Positions 49,625 to 59,482 are shown, counted from the stretch's first letter. The stretch is DNA of 64,000 bases from Halococcoides cellulosivorans (GCF_003058365.1 NZ_CP028858.1:2406836-2470835); one strand, 5' to 3'. Made by a program: numbers and translations. Notes: generated by a model not told the origin, from the sequence alone.

Positions 49625-50182
49625 ATGGACCTGGGGCGGGTCGGTGACCGTGAGGCCACGACCGTCGACGACACAGCGCGAGCGGCGAGTGTGCTCGTGC
49701 CGGTGCTCGTCGATCGCGAGGCGCTGATCGTCATCCGACGGGCCGATCACCTCGACGACCACGCCGGGGAAGTGTCCTTTCCGGGCGGGAAACGAGAGCC
49801 CGAGGACGCAGATCGTGAGGCCACGGCACTGCGAGAGGCCCACGAGGAGATCGGCCTCGATCCGCACACAGCGTCCGTCTACGGCAGACTCGACGACATC
49901 CGGACGGTCACCGACTACTCGGTCCGGCCCTTCGTCGCGCGCGTACCCGATCGCGAGTACGTCCCCTGCGACCACGAGGAAGTCGCGAGCGTCGAGCGCG
50001 TCTCGATCGACGCGGTGACCGACCGCACGAACTACGAGTCCGAGACCCGCGAGCACCCCGAGTACGGCGAGATCGAGGTTCACTACTTCCACGTCGGCAG
50101 CGTGACCGTCTGGGGGGCGACCGCGCGCATTTTGATCGACTTTCTCGAAACGGTCACCGACTGGCGCGTTCCTCGATCCTGA
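49625..50182 (+). CDS. Nudix hydrolase (CoA pyrophosphatase-like)
   Basis: A 185-residue Nudix protein. The Nudix box runs from GGKREPEDADREATALREAH to EEIGLDPHT; the preceding FPGG and GEVSFPGGKREP match the NudL/CoAse signature that hydrolyses coenzyme A or ADP-linked derivatives. It starts 25 bases after the glycosyltransferase and may be in the same operon. Which pyrophosphate it attacks is not determined. Confidence 0.87.
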   Translation: MDLGRVGDREATTVDDTARAASVLVPVLVDREALIVIRRADHLDDHAGEVSFPGGKREPEDADREATALREAHEEIGLDPHTASVYGRLDDIRTVTDYSVRPFVARVPDREYVPCDHEEVASVERVSIDAVTDRTNYESETREHPEYGEIEVHYFHVGSVTVWGATARILIDFLETVTDWRVPRS

Positions 50183-50392
50183 CCGACCAGCACCGACAGA
50201 GTCAGCGCTGTGGCGACCGCCGCGCCCACCGAGCGGGAGATCGGAGTCCTCGCGACACGACGAGCCACGGGCGACCGCACCGCCTGAGAGCGCCGGGCAC
50301 GTTCGACGTGGGGGCCGAGCGTCGGGATCACCGGACTGACGCACTGGAGTCACACCGGCAGAGTACCGAGTGGGCCGTCGCCAGTAAATTCT

Positions 50393-50747
50393 ATATAGCG
50401 ACATTGGATTTAACATATATTCGTTTGGGTGCCGGGCCACGCGGATTGGTGGGCTGGAGTGGGCGTCCAAGCACACTGCTCGAACTGTCGGGAGACCACA
50501 GCCCCGAGAGACGGACCCGATCGGCCCGCTACGAACCCAGATCGGATCGCCAGGGCCTGAGCGACGACTGAGCGTGGAGTGACGGTATCGATCGGGGACA
50601 GCCCCCCGCTGGCGAGTTCGAACGTCCACCGTGTTCCAGTTGAGCGAAGTCGGGCGTTCGATCGGCTGAACGGCCGGATTTCCGGCGCTGGACGGGTGCG
50701 GTCGGTGTAACCCCAAGAGACATATAGTAAATCGCATGTCGCTATAT
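50393..50747. repeat. Inverted-repeat-bounded unit 1 (355 bp)
   Basis: The left end ATATAGCGACATTGGATTTA (50393-50412) is the reverse complement of a near copy of the right end TAAATCGCATGTCGCTATAT (50728-50747), 18 of 20 matching. AATTC occurs just outside both ends (50387-50391 and 50749-50753). The interior is GC-rich and holds no gene. Possibly a MITE-like element, a pair of outward promoters or a protein-binding site pair. Confidence 0.65.
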
Positions 50748-50939
50748 TAATTCGGTTCGGGGCGGGCCAGCAGTCGACTCTCCGAACGCCGTCGACTCGG
50801 CGGGCCGAAAGGGGTTCGAGCGACGAATCGGCCAAGTCGGGACGGTCACCATGCCCAGGATCCAGTCACGTCGACACCGAGTCGTCGATTCGGGGCAGGC
50901 GCGCCGAGAGACGAACTCGACACCCGACCCAGTTGCAAT

Positions 50940-50978
50940 GTTGATCTCGTGCGCGCGTGCGCGCGCATGAGAATCAAC
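50940..50978. repeat. Long palindrome with alternating purine-pyrimidine core
   Basis: GTTGATCTCGTGCGCGCG and its near-perfect inverse (CGCGCGCATGAGAATCAAC) form an 18-bp stem with one bulge and one mismatch; the loop is only a few bases. The core GTGCGCGCGTGCGCGCGCAT can adopt Z-DNA or extrude as a cruciform. It lies between the two inverted-repeat units. Confidence 0.7.
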
Positions 50979-51250
50979 TCACAGAGACAGAGCCAGACTC
51001 CGATGATCGAAGATCGCCCCGTGGCCACACGACCTCCGAACCGCGTTCTGCAGAGCCGACTCACGCGGCCCGGTAGGAGGAACGAACCGCCAGCTCGTCG
51101 AGGCGCACCTGGCCGGACGGCCAGATCTGGGGCGAACGAGCCCCGATCACGACCAGCCCCCCAAATTATCGTCTCACAGACATTGAGGACGAGACCAGCG
51201 CCGTGAAGTACCGATCGATGGAGCCGGTGTCCCGACCAGGACGCGATTCG

Positions 51251-51618
51251 ATATAGTGGTATACGATATACGTGGTATAGCTATTGGTACCCGGGGTACT
51301 CCGGTGGAGCGAGCCACATATGCAGTAGGAGGGGTTCACCGGTTCAGCATCGCGGCTTCGCGCCGCGAGCAGCCACGACGCGCGCACAGCGAGAGCGGGA
51401 GAGGGAGGGCGATATCAGTTCCCAAACCCCCATCTGAACGGGTCCGTGACCCCCCGGTGAAGACTCGGGTGCGGACGGACAGCGCCCTGATCCCAGTCAC
51501 CCCGGGCCCCATCGAGCTGTGTCGAACGACGCATGGACCGGCCGCGAGATCCAGAACGGAGAGTCGGCAGCAGCCTCGACTCCCAAAATACTATATAATA
51601 TACCGCATGCCACTATAT
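51251..51618. repeat. Inverted-repeat-bounded unit 2 (368 bp)
   Basis: Left end ATATAGTGGTATACGATATA (51251-51270) and right end TATACCGCATGCCACTATAT (51599-51618) form the same kind of inverted pair as unit 1; all four ends fit TAWAYCNNATRYCRCTATAT. The interior shares no obvious sequence with unit 1 and has no gene. ATTC again lies outside both ends. Confidence 0.65.
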
Positions 51619-52068
51619 ACAATTCCCAGACTGACCGCGCTGCGTTTTCATGAACTGCCGAGTCACGACGGTCACAGGGGTTAGAGCACCGCAGACGTGG
51701 TCGAATGACTCCTGACCCGTATCGTCCCCAGCAAATTGAGTGACCGCCCGAATACGCCGGTCTCGGCCGACGAGACGCCGCTATCCACTCGGATTCGGCG
51801 CACTCCAGAGCCGTCACAGGACGCTCTCACGGCATCGCACGCAGTGTACCCATCTCGTGAGTCGCCGCCAGGAGTTCCTGGACGCGACCACCCTGGGGCC
51901 ACGGCCGGCGTGAGCCACCGACAGCTCGTCCCCACGCTGTACGGTGACGGCGGGTCGGACCACCTCGTGCTGGCCACGGCACCATGCCTCGAAGAGGTCG
52001 TCGAGCGTGTCAGCGAGCGGTGCGGGCCCATCTGGTCCGGCGAGTCTGAGGGCCGGACCGACGAGCCG

Positions 52069-54225
52069 TCAGAAGACGATCCGTTCGAGGACCCGTCCGA
52101 GGAGTCCGGGGCGGTCACCCGGGTGGATGACGAGCAGGTTGTCGCCAGCCCCCCGGTCGTGTCGGTCACGCACCAGCCCGGGGCGACTGGCGACGATCAC
52201 CAGGTCGGCGTCCGTACTCGCGCGTTCGAGTTCGACCGTGAGGTCCTCGCTGTCGACGATCGCAGAGACGGTCTGCACGGTACAGAGGTCCGCGAGTTCA
52301 CCGTGGTATTCGATCGCAGAGGCGCGTTGCTCGTCGGTCGCACGCGGATCGATGCCGTGAACGAACTCGACGGTCGCATCGCGAGCCTGCGCCAGCGAGT
52401 TCGCGATGCGTACCTTCACCGGGTCGAACGGCCCGCCGTCGTCGACCAGCGCGATGCGATCGAGACCGTCGAGACTCGCCGCACCGACCTCCAGGACGTC
52501 GAACGAGCGTTGCGAGCGGATCCGATCGAAGATTCCCGGCGTGGTGTGTGGGCCGCCCTCGTCGACGACGACCAGATCGTAGCCGTAGTGACCGGCGACG
52601 TTCGAGACCGCGCGGTCGACGTCGTGGCTGACGACTTCGCCGTACTCCACGGGGACGACCGCCGCCTCAGCGAGTGCGGCAGTGCGATCCTCGAACACCT
52701 GATCGGCCTCGGTCAGCGTCGCTTCGGCGTAATTCAGCGGCGTCTGATCGGGCACCCGATCGAACTGGACGACCGTCACCACCCCGTCTCGTGCGCGCGC
52801 GATCGGGAGCGCGACGTCGAGCAAGCGTTCCTCGGCCGCGGCCGAAGTCTCCTCGGTGAGCGCGACGAGGACGTCACTCGTTTCGGCGTCGTGACAGACC
52901 GACCGCGTCCGTTCGACGGCCCGCCGATCGATCCCGCGCCGGATCGCGTCGGTGAGCGCACCCTCGCGATCGACGGCCTGGGCGTACGCGAAGTACCACA
53001 CGACGCTGACGACGACGATGGCGATCGCGCCCACGAACGGGATCAGCCCCATCTGCGTGAGGAGGACGAGGCCACCGAGGACGCCGAACGCCTGGAGCCA
53101 GGGGTACAGCGGCGACGTGTAGCTGGGCTCGTAGGTGATCTCGCTCTCGCGAAAGGCGACGAGCGCGACGTTGATCAACACAAAGACGAGGATCTGGAAC
53201 GCGCTCGCGAGTTTGGCGATCTCGGTCACGTCGACGAAGGCGATCAGCGCGAGCATCACCAACCCCGTCAGCGCGATCGCGGTGACGGGCGTCCCGAACC
53301 GGTCGCTGACGGTCGCGAACGTCGGCGGCGCCAGATCGTCGCGGCTCATCGCGAACGGGTAGCGCGACGAGGAGAGCAACCCCGCGTTCGCGGTGCTGAT
53401 CAGCGCGAGCATCGCCGCGACGATCACCGCGAACACGCCGATCGGTGACATCGTCGCCCGAGCCACCTCAGCGACGGGGGTGTTCGACCCGACGATCCCC
53501 GAGGGGTCGACGCCGACGATCACCGCGACGACCATGACGTACAACACGGTCGTGAACCCGAGCGACCAGATCATCCCCCGCGGGATCACCCGGTCGGGGT
53601 CTTCGATCTCTTCAGCGACGCTCGCGATCTTCGTCACGCCCGCATACGAGACGAACACGAACCCGGTCGCTTCGAGGATGCCCCCCACGCCGGAGCCGAG
53701 AAAGCCGTCGAACGCCGCCCGTTCGATCGAGCCCGTCGACCCGCCGACGAACCATGCCATCGCCGCGAGCATCACCGCGACGATGACGACCTGGAGCCGA
53801 CCGGTCTGTTTGGCCCCCAGGAGGTTGACGAGGATGAGGACGACCGCGAGCGCGAGCGCGACCGGCTTGACGGGCACCTCGAAATACCAGAGGAGGTAGG
53901 GCACCCCGCCGACGAGCGCGAGCGCGCCCTTAAACGAGAGTGCGAACCAGGTCCCGATCCCCGCGATGGTGCCGAGCAGCGGGCCCATCCCCCGCTCGAT
54001 GTACAGATAGGTGCCGCCGGCCTCGGGCATCGCGGTCGCCATCTCGGCTTTGCTGAGCGCCGCCGGAAGGACGACCAGCGCGGCCAGCCCGTACGCCAGC
54101 ACGACCGCGGGCCCGGCCATCTCCAGGGCGAGCGCCGGGAGGATGAAGATGCCACTCCCGACCATCGCGCCGATGCTGATCGCCAGCACCGAGAACAGCC
54201 CCAGGTCGCGTTCGAGTTCTTTCAT
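52069..54225 (-). CDS. APC-family amino-acid/cation permease with universal-stress (USP) domains
   Basis: A 718-residue protein. Residues 1-430 form 12 hydrophobic segments of an APC transporter (start LGLFSVLAISIGAMVGSGIF, the family GSGIF motif; SYAGVTKIASVAEEIEDPDR, the amino-acid-permease signature). After a linker two USP-like halves follow (SVCHDAETSDVLVALTEETS; YGYDLVVVDEGG; ALVDDGGPFDPVKVRIANSL; ADLVIVASRPGLVRDRH), an arrangement common in haloarchaeal permeases where the soluble part binds ATP or a nucleotide and gates transport. Substrate unknown. The frame continues open beyond its TGA stop. Confidence 0.9.
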   Translation of the reverse strand: MKELERDLGLFSVLAISIGAMVGSGIFILPALALEMAGPAVVLAYGLAALVVLPAALSKAEMATAMPEAGGTYLYIERGMGPLLGTIAGIGTWFALSFKGALALVGGVPYLLWYFEVPVKPVALALAVVLILVNLLGAKQTGRLQVVIVAVMLAAMAWFVGGSTGSIERAAFDGFLGSGVGGILEATGFVFVSYAGVTKIASVAEEIEDPDRVIPRGMIWSLGFTTVLYVMVVAVIVGVDPSGIVGSNTPVAEVARATMSPIGVFAVIVAAMLALISTANAGLLSSSRYPFAMSRDDLAPPTFATVSDRFGTPVTAIALTGLVMLALIAFVDVTEIAKLASAFQILVFVLINVALVAFRESEITYEPSYTSPLYPWLQAFGVLGGLVLLTQMGLIPFVGAIAIVVVSVVWYFAYAQAVDREGALTDAIRRGIDRRAVERTRSVCHDAETSDVLVALTEETSAAAEERLLDVALPIARARDGVVTVVQFDRVPDQTPLNYAEATLTEADQVFEDRTAALAEAAVVPVEYGEVVSHDVDRAVSNVAGHYGYDLVVVDEGGPHTTPGIFDRIRSQRSFDVLEVGAASLDGLDRIALVDDGGPFDPVKVRIANSLAQARDATVEFVHGIDPRATDEQRASAIEYHGELADLCTVQTVSAIVDSEDLTVELERASTDADLVIVASRPGLVRDRHDRGAGDNLLVIHPGDRPGLLGRVLERIVF

Positions 54226-54471
54226 CGTGGCAAGGTCACCTCCGGCGGTCGACCGCTGTCGGGGCCGGGGCGGCCCAGGACAGACCGGAGAGCGATCAGT
54301 CGGTAGTGACTCGGGGTGAGAAGATACACGCGTCTACCCGCGGTTCGTGACGGGAGCAAATAAATGACGTGGTCCGGTTGACGACACGTCGAAATACCCC
54401 ACCCCTATTTCCCGATCCGTCAGAGACGGCGCACGGGAAGACCTAAGTCTGTCGATCGACCCACAACTCGC

Positions 54472-54945
54472 ATGGCAGAGATCAGTCTCGACCGGATCGA
54501 CGAACACATTCTCTACCGGCTCCAGGAAGACGCCCGTCGGACCTCCTCGAACGACATCGCTGACGAACTCGGCCTGTCAGCGAGCACCGTCCGGACGCGA
54601 CTCAACAAACTCGAAGAGAGCGGCATCGTGCGGGGGTATCACGTCGACATCGACTACGACCTGGCGGGCTACCCGCTGTACACGAAGATCATCTGTACGG
54701 CCCCGATCCCCCAGCGATCGGCGCTCGCGGACGCCGCCCGCGACGTCGAGGGCGTGACCGCGGTCAGAGAGATCATGACCGGCGAGCGTAACGTCTACGT
54801 GAACGCGATCGGCACCGACCACGACGACCTCAACCGGATCAGCGAGGCGCTCGACGACCGCGGCCTCGACATCGCAGACGAACAGCTCATTCGCGACGAG
54901 TGCGTCTGTCCGTACAGCGGATTCCGCGACCACGGCGACGACTGA
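54472..54945 (+). CDS. Lrp/AsnC-family transcriptional regulator
   Basis: A 157-residue protein with the AsnC-type helix-turn-helix (LDRIDEHILYRLQEDARRTS, IADELGLSASTVRTRLNKLE, SGIVRGYHVDIDYDLAGYPL) and a C-terminal ligand-binding RAM-like half (LADAARDVEGVTAVREIMTG, ERNVYVNAIGTDHDDLNRIS). Family members sense amino acids or nucleotides. It converges on the TrmB-like gene with 27 bases between the stops and faces away from the permease gene, so the permease is a plausible target. Confidence 0.87.
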   Translation: MAEISLDRIDEHILYRLQEDARRTSSNDIADELGLSASTVRTRLNKLEESGIVRGYHVDIDYDLAGYPLYTKIICTAPIPQRSALADAARDVEGVTAVREIMTGERNVYVNAIGTDHDDLNRISEALDDRGLDIADEQLIRDECVCPYSGFRDHGDD

Positions 54946-54972
54946 CGGGCCCACGCGACGATCGGACGGGAC

Positions 54973-56022
54973 TCACTCCTCGCTGAACAGCGTCACCGAG
55001 TCGGCGGCGTAGTCTTCGAGCGTGGCCGGCGGCCCCCCGACGGTGACACGCCCGTCGTCGGTTTCGAGGACGAGCGTTCGCTCACCGAGAAACGACTGAT
55101 TGAACGGTTCGATCAGGCCCTGGCGCACCTCCACGACACGCCCTTCGATCGGATGACGACGACCGGTGGAGAGCGATCGGCCCTCGACGCGCGCGAAGAG
55201 GGGGGTTCCCTCGCGGCGATGGAGCGCAGCGTGCAGCGTGGCCTCACGAAAGGAGTCCGGCGTCGCCGGGAGCGCGGCGGGGTCGGGCACGTGAAACTCC
55301 TCACTGAGACGGTACTCGATACCGAACAGCGAGTCGTTCGTCCGGACCGCGATGGTGTCGTCGTTGACGTACAGCGCGGGCGAGTGGCGGTGGCCGTCAC
55401 CCATGTCGGCCGAGGAGACCATCAGCGAGCGCACCTTGTCGGCCCCGATACCGAACTCCTGGAAGCCGTGCGGGCCCTCTCGGATCCGAACGATCGTCGC
55501 GAGATCGTCGAGAGGCTCGTCGGTCGCCGGGGCGTCGGTGACGAGCATCACCAGCACGCCACGCTCGATCGCCGCCCGCATGTCCTCGGCAAACCGATCG
55601 ACCAGATCGGGCGGGAGGACGACGATCGCCCAGGTCTCGGCCGCCGCGAGGATGTCCGCCGCTCGCGCCATGACCGTCGGCTGGCGCTTGAGCACCTCGA
55701 TCTCCGGGGTCTGATCGGGCGTCCCGGCGTATTTCGACGCGATCTGTTCGCTCATCGTCGACGCACTGCGTTCGATCACGTCCTCGACGACGCTCGGGGG
55801 GCGTGCGCGAATCCGTGTCGGCTGGACGTGCTCGTCGACGTCGACCAGGCCGCGCTCTTCGAGGCGTTCACACACCCGATAGACGTGCCGTGCCGACACG
55901 TCGGCGGCCTCACCGATCTCTGAGGCCAACCCCTCACCCACATCGAGGACCGCGAGATAGACGTCGATCTCCCCCTCGGAGAACCCCCAGCGTTCGAGTT
56001 CGCGACGCAACGAATCGGCCAT
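54973..56022 (-). CDS. TrmB-family transcriptional regulator
   Basis: A 349-residue protein, start MADSLRRELERWGFSEGEID. The TrmB winged helix is ERWGFSEGEIDVYLAVLDVG, ASEIGEAADVSARHVYRVCE and RLEERGLVDVDEHVQPTRIR, followed by an effector domain of about 120 residues (ADILAAAETWAIVVLPPDLV) and a C-terminal beta domain (EGRSLSTGRRHPIEGRVVEV) typical of the TrmB-like sugar-binding half. It lies 102 bases downstream of the GH5 gene on the same strand and may control it and sugar uptake. A longer upstream frame is a shadow. Confidence 0.88.
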   Translation of the reverse strand: MADSLRRELERWGFSEGEIDVYLAVLDVGEGLASEIGEAADVSARHVYRVCERLEERGLVDVDEHVQPTRIRARPPSVVEDVIERSASTMSEQIASKYAGTPDQTPEIEVLKRQPTVMARAADILAAAETWAIVVLPPDLVDRFAEDMRAAIERGVLVMLVTDAPATDEPLDDLATIVRIREGPHGFQEFGIGADKVRSLMVSSADMGDGHRHSPALYVNDDTIAVRTNDSLFGIEYRLSEEFHVPDPAALPATPDSFREATLHAALHRREGTPLFARVEGRSLSTGRRHPIEGRVVEVRQGLIEPFNQSFLGERTLVLETDDGRVTVGGPPATLEDYAADSVTLFSEE

Positions 56023-56124
56023 AGCGGGTGTAAGCGGTCGAGAGGCAAATTGCTGTTCACCGAGGGGGAGCGGTTGGAGGCCGGGAGCGACGACCACGGT
56101 GCGATTCACCGGCCGATCACGGCC

Positions 56125-57543
56125 TCAGACCGTCTCGAACAGGGCCAACACGTCCTGTAAGTCGACGTCTCCGTCACCGTCGAAATCGTAGAACGCGGCG
56201 TTGGCCTGGGCCTGCTGGCTGTCGGTGTTCTGGAACAGGGTGTTCACGTCCGGGAAGTCGAGGTCGTCGTTCCCGGAGAGGTCCTCGTACAACCCGTCGC
56301 CGTCCGGATCGGTCGCCCCGTCCGGCCACGAGGGCGTCTCGGTGGTGTCGGGTGGCGTGGTCGACGGCGTCCCCTCACCAGGACGGTTGACGTCCGTCTT
56401 GGATTCGAGGAAACTCTGGGTCCATTCTCCGAACCCGGTCAGTTGCTCGTAGTTACTGGCCCCGTCCTGTTCGACGTACATCGGCGGGCTCCAGAAGTGC
56501 GACATGATCCAGGCCGTCGAAGAGACGTGATCGTACTCCTCGAAGAACGTCTGGAACTGCTGGCCTTCGACGTCGACGGTCCCGTTGATGAAATCGTCAC
56601 TCGACCCGGTCGTGTCGAAGCCGAACTCGCTCATGAACACGGGTACCTCGTCGGCGGGGGTGCCGAAGTACTCGCCCAGCGGCCGGTAGCCCGCGTGTGC
56701 GTACACGTGGCCGGCGTACATCAGATTGTCACCGTCGAACTCGTAGTCCGGCGCGAGGTAGGTGTACTGGTCCCAACTGGGCGTGCCGACGAGGACCGGC
56801 CGTGCGGGGGCGTTGTCCTGGACGATATCGAGCCACGGCTGAGCCGTCTCCCGCCAGCGCTGCATGCACTGTTCGGCCTGCTGGTTCCCCCACGAACCAC
56901 GGTTCGCGCCGACCGGTTCGTTGTACAGCTCGTAGATGACGTGCTCGGCCTCGGCGTACTCCGGCGCGACCGTCTCCCAGAACATCCGGACCTCGTCGTC
57001 GAGTTCGGGCGTCGTGAAGTCGGTCGTACGATGGCGGTGATAATCGACCATCGCGTAGACGCCGCGGTCTTTACACGCCTGCACGGCCGGGTCGAGATGG
57101 TTCTCGACGTACGAGTCGAGTTCGGCCTGGGTGAACTCACCCGGGTCGAGTTCACCGTAGTCGTCCGCCGGGTCGTGAACGTCGATGGGGTGGACGGGAA
57201 TCCGGATCACCTGCGCGTTCCAGCCCTCCTCGGGGTCGGTCGCGAGCGTGATCAGATCCTCGATGGATTTCGTCCACGGCGCGAGTTCGTTGGCACGCCG
57301 CGGATCGATCACGTTCAGTCCGTGCAGCGCGACCGTGTTGTCACTCGGGTCGCGCATCACGTTGCCGTCGCGGTGCAAGGCTGGCGTCGGATCACCGACG
57401 AGCCCCGCAGCCGATCCCAGCGCGCCGGTGCCGAGTGCGCCAGTCATCGCACCCGCACCGGCAAGTTTGAGGAACTGCCGTCGATTCGTCGTCCGCGCTG
57501 CCGCTCGATGCGTCGCTGTCTCGGTTCGATCTGTATGTGTCAT
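56125..57543 (-). CDS. Tat-secreted GH5 endoglucanase with C-terminal dockerin-like repeat
   Basis: A 472-residue enzyme. The N-terminus has a twin-arginine signal (RRQFLKLAGAGAMTGAL, Arg21-Arg22). The GH5 domain has the acid Glu209 in YELYNEP and the nucleophile Glu306 in VFMSEFGFD, hydrolysing beta-1,4-glucan or mannan. A Pro/Thr linker (385-410) leads to a duplicated calcium-binding dockerin-like motif with DPDGDG near 412 and DFDGDGDVDLQD near 453. In haloarchaea this tail is common in secreted cellulases without a cohesin partner known. It is the best indicator of a polysaccharide-degrading lifestyle here. Confidence 0.92.
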   Translation of the reverse strand: MTHTDRTETATHRAAARTTNRRQFLKLAGAGAMTGALGTGALGSAAGLVGDPTPALHRDGNVMRDPSDNTVALHGLNVIDPRRANELAPWTKSIEDLITLATDPEEGWNAQVIRIPVHPIDVHDPADDYGELDPGEFTQAELDSYVENHLDPAVQACKDRGVYAMVDYHRHRTTDFTTPELDDEVRMFWETVAPEYAEAEHVIYELYNEPVGANRGSWGNQQAEQCMQRWRETAQPWLDIVQDNAPARPVLVGTPSWDQYTYLAPDYEFDGDNLMYAGHVYAHAGYRPLGEYFGTPADEVPVFMSEFGFDTTGSSDDFINGTVDVEGQQFQTFFEEYDHVSSTAWIMSHFWSPPMYVEQDGASNYEQLTGFGEWTQSFLESKTDVNRPGEGTPSTTPPDTTETPSWPDGATDPDGDGLYEDLSGNDDLDFPDVNTLFQNTDSQQAQANAAFYDFDGDGDVDLQDVLALFETV

Positions 57544-57909
57544 ATGTTAGCCAGGCCGCACCCGATGGAACGGCGTCCCGGGCCGGTCGACTCACGGGCC
57601 GTCCGGGACGTCACGGCTGTGTATGGTTGATCTCGACGGACGCAGTCGGTCAGCCGGAACCGACTGTCCCCTCGTCCGCCGACGGTACAGCCACGACCGG
57701 CGTCACCCCGATCGTACCACGGGTCGTCCCGTCGTCCGGTCCGCCGCCACACATTCGTAGGCCAGCGATGTACGTAATTTTTTGCTACCAACCGGTGCGA
57801 ACAATGTCGTCGCACTCGCCAGTGTGGCCCGTCACCGAGGAGACCACCGGCCTGGCCCCACTACTTTTGACGATCGCGTGGGACAGGTGGCTATGGCCGG
57901 AGGGATCGC
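57544..57909. other. 366-bp region between divergent GH5 and photolyase-like genes
   Basis: GC-rich overall with an AT-rich patch TACGTAATTTTTTGCTACCAAC near 57771 (given here in part), the only good promoter-like signal. No gene. A TrmB or Lrp operator for the GH5 gene would be expected here, but I do not see a clear palindrome. Confidence 0.4.
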
Positions 57910-59388
57910 GTGACCGTCTGGGTGCTGGGCGACCAGTTGACCGATCGATCGGGGCCGGTCGCCGGGAGTGACTCGGCTCTCATGATCGAGGCGACGGCGT
58001 TCGGGCGGCGACTGCCCTATCACCCTCACAAACTCACCCTGGTCGTCGCCGCGATGCGATCGTTCCGTGACCGTCTGCGGGCCGACGGTCGAACGGTCCA
58101 CTACTACCAGTGCGAGACGTTCGCGGACGGCCTGGCCGCCCACGCCGCCGCCCACCCGGACGACCACCTCCGGGCGATGACCCCACCGACCCACGGGGCG
58201 CGCGACCGAATGGCCGCGATGGCCGACGAGGCGGGCCTCACGATCGATTTCGAGCCCGATCCACGCTTTCTGTGTGCCCCCGCCGCGTTCGACGAGTGGG
58301 CGGGCGATCGCGACGAGTACCGCCACGAGGCGTTCTATCGGTGGCAGCGCGACCGGACGGGCATTCTGATCGACGACGGCGAGCCAGTGGGCGGCGAGTA
58401 CAACTACGACGCCCAGAACCGCGAGACGCCGCCGGCGGACTGGTCGCCACCGGCGGTCCCCACGGTCGACACCGGTGTGCACACCGACGCGGCGGCGGAG
58501 TGGGCCGCCGAGATCGGTGAGGACTGGGCCGATCCCGCGACGTTTCAGTGGCCGACGACCCGCGAGGGGGCGCTCGACGTCCTCGACGCGTTCGTTTCGG
58601 ATCGACTGGAGGAGTTCGGACCCTATCAGGATGCCATGCGATCGGACTCGTGGGCGATGGCCCACTCGCTGCTCTCGCCGGCACTGAACCTCGGCCTGCT
58701 CGGGCCACGTGAGGTGATCGATCGGGTGGTCGCGGCCGAGGACGCCCCGCTCGCGAGCGTCGAGGGGTTCGTCCGGCAGGTGCTCGGCTGGCGGGAGTTC
58801 CTGCGCCACGTCTACCGTCGTGAGATGCCAGCGCTGGCCGCGGCGAACCAGTTAGATGCCACGCTCGATCTGCCGCCGGCGTACTGGACTGGCGAGACGC
58901 GACTGGCCTGTCTGGCCGACGTCGTCGACGGCGTCCGCGAACGGGGCTACGCCCACCACATCGAGCGATTGATGGTGCTCTCGAACATCGCGACGCTGCT
59001 CGGCGTCCGCCCCCAGGCGCTGAATCGCTGGTTTCACGCCGCGTTCGTCGACGCCTTCCACTGGGTGACGACGCCGAACGTGATCGGCATGGGCACGTTC
59101 GGGACCGACCAACTCTCGACGAAACCGTACGTGACGAGTGCGAACTACATCGACGAGATGAGTGATTACTGTTCGGGGTGTGCGTACGATCGGTCCGCGA
59201 CGCTCGGCGCGGACGCCTGCCCGCTGAACACGCTCTACTGGGACTTTCTGGACCGCCACGAGGACCGTCTTCGCGCGAACCACCGGATGGGCCTGGTCTA
59301 CTCGCATCTGGACGACCGCGACGACCGCGAGGAGATCCGGACGCGGGCCGACCGCCTGCGGAGCGATGCCCTCGACGGTACGATCTGA
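57910..59388 (+). CDS. Cryptochrome/photolyase-related protein of the iron-sulfur type
   Basis: A 492-residue protein from GTG at 57910. The N-terminal alpha/beta domain ([20 protein letters not shown]) and the helical FAD domain ([40 protein letters not shown]) match the FeS-BCP/CryPro group of prokaryotic 6-4 photolyases. Cysteines for a 4Fe-4S cluster are in [20 protein letters not shown]. It would bind FAD and an antenna pigment and repair UV lesions or sense light; which of the two is not determined. Lies alone with a divergent GH5 gene. Confidence 0.9.
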   Translation: MTVWVLGDQLTDRSGPVAGSDSALMIEATAFGRRLPYHPHKLTLVVAAMRSFRDRLRADGRTVHYYQCETFADGLAAHAAAHPDDHLRAMTPPTHGARDRMAAMADEAGLTIDFEPDPRFLCAPAAFDEWAGDRDEYRHEAFYRWQRDRTGILIDDGEPVGGEYNYDAQNRETPPADWSPPAVPTVDTGVHTDAAAEWAAEIGEDWADPATFQWPTTREGALDVLDAFVSDRLEEFGPYQDAMRSDSWAMAHSLLSPALNLGLLGPREVIDRVVAAEDAPLASVEGFVRQVLGWREFLRHVYRREMPALAAANQLDATLDLPPAYWTGETRLACLADVVDGVRERGYAHHIERLMVLSNIATLLGVRPQALNRWFHAAFVDAFHWVTTPNVIGMGTFGTDQLSTKPYVTSANYIDEMSDYCSGCAYDRSATLGADACPLNTLYWDFLDRHEDRLRANHRMGLVYSHLDDRDDREEIRTRADRLRSDALDGTI

Positions 59389-59482
59389 GTCTGCCGACGG
59401 CAGCACCCGATCGCAGGAAACCCATATCAGGCCTGATAACCGCAGGGGCAGCCTTAATCGCCGCCCAGACCCGTTTTATGGT

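Larger units (their letters stand above)
50183..52068. other. 1.9-kb region with no convincing gene
   Basis: Open frames exist but none has consistent family-like content. It holds two inverted-repeat units (50393-50747 and 51251-51618), a palindrome (50940-50978), and a 3-prime segment at about 51840-52066 whose minus-strand frame continues in register with the APC permease after its stop codon and has GC3-like codons. That last piece may be a decayed coding extension. Confidence 0.5.

Noticed and set aside
50183-52068. Replication origin in the gene-free region
   Set aside because: No Orc1/Cdc6 gene or recognisable ORB-like repeats are nearby; the AT-rich motifs are inverted pairs rather than origin boxes.
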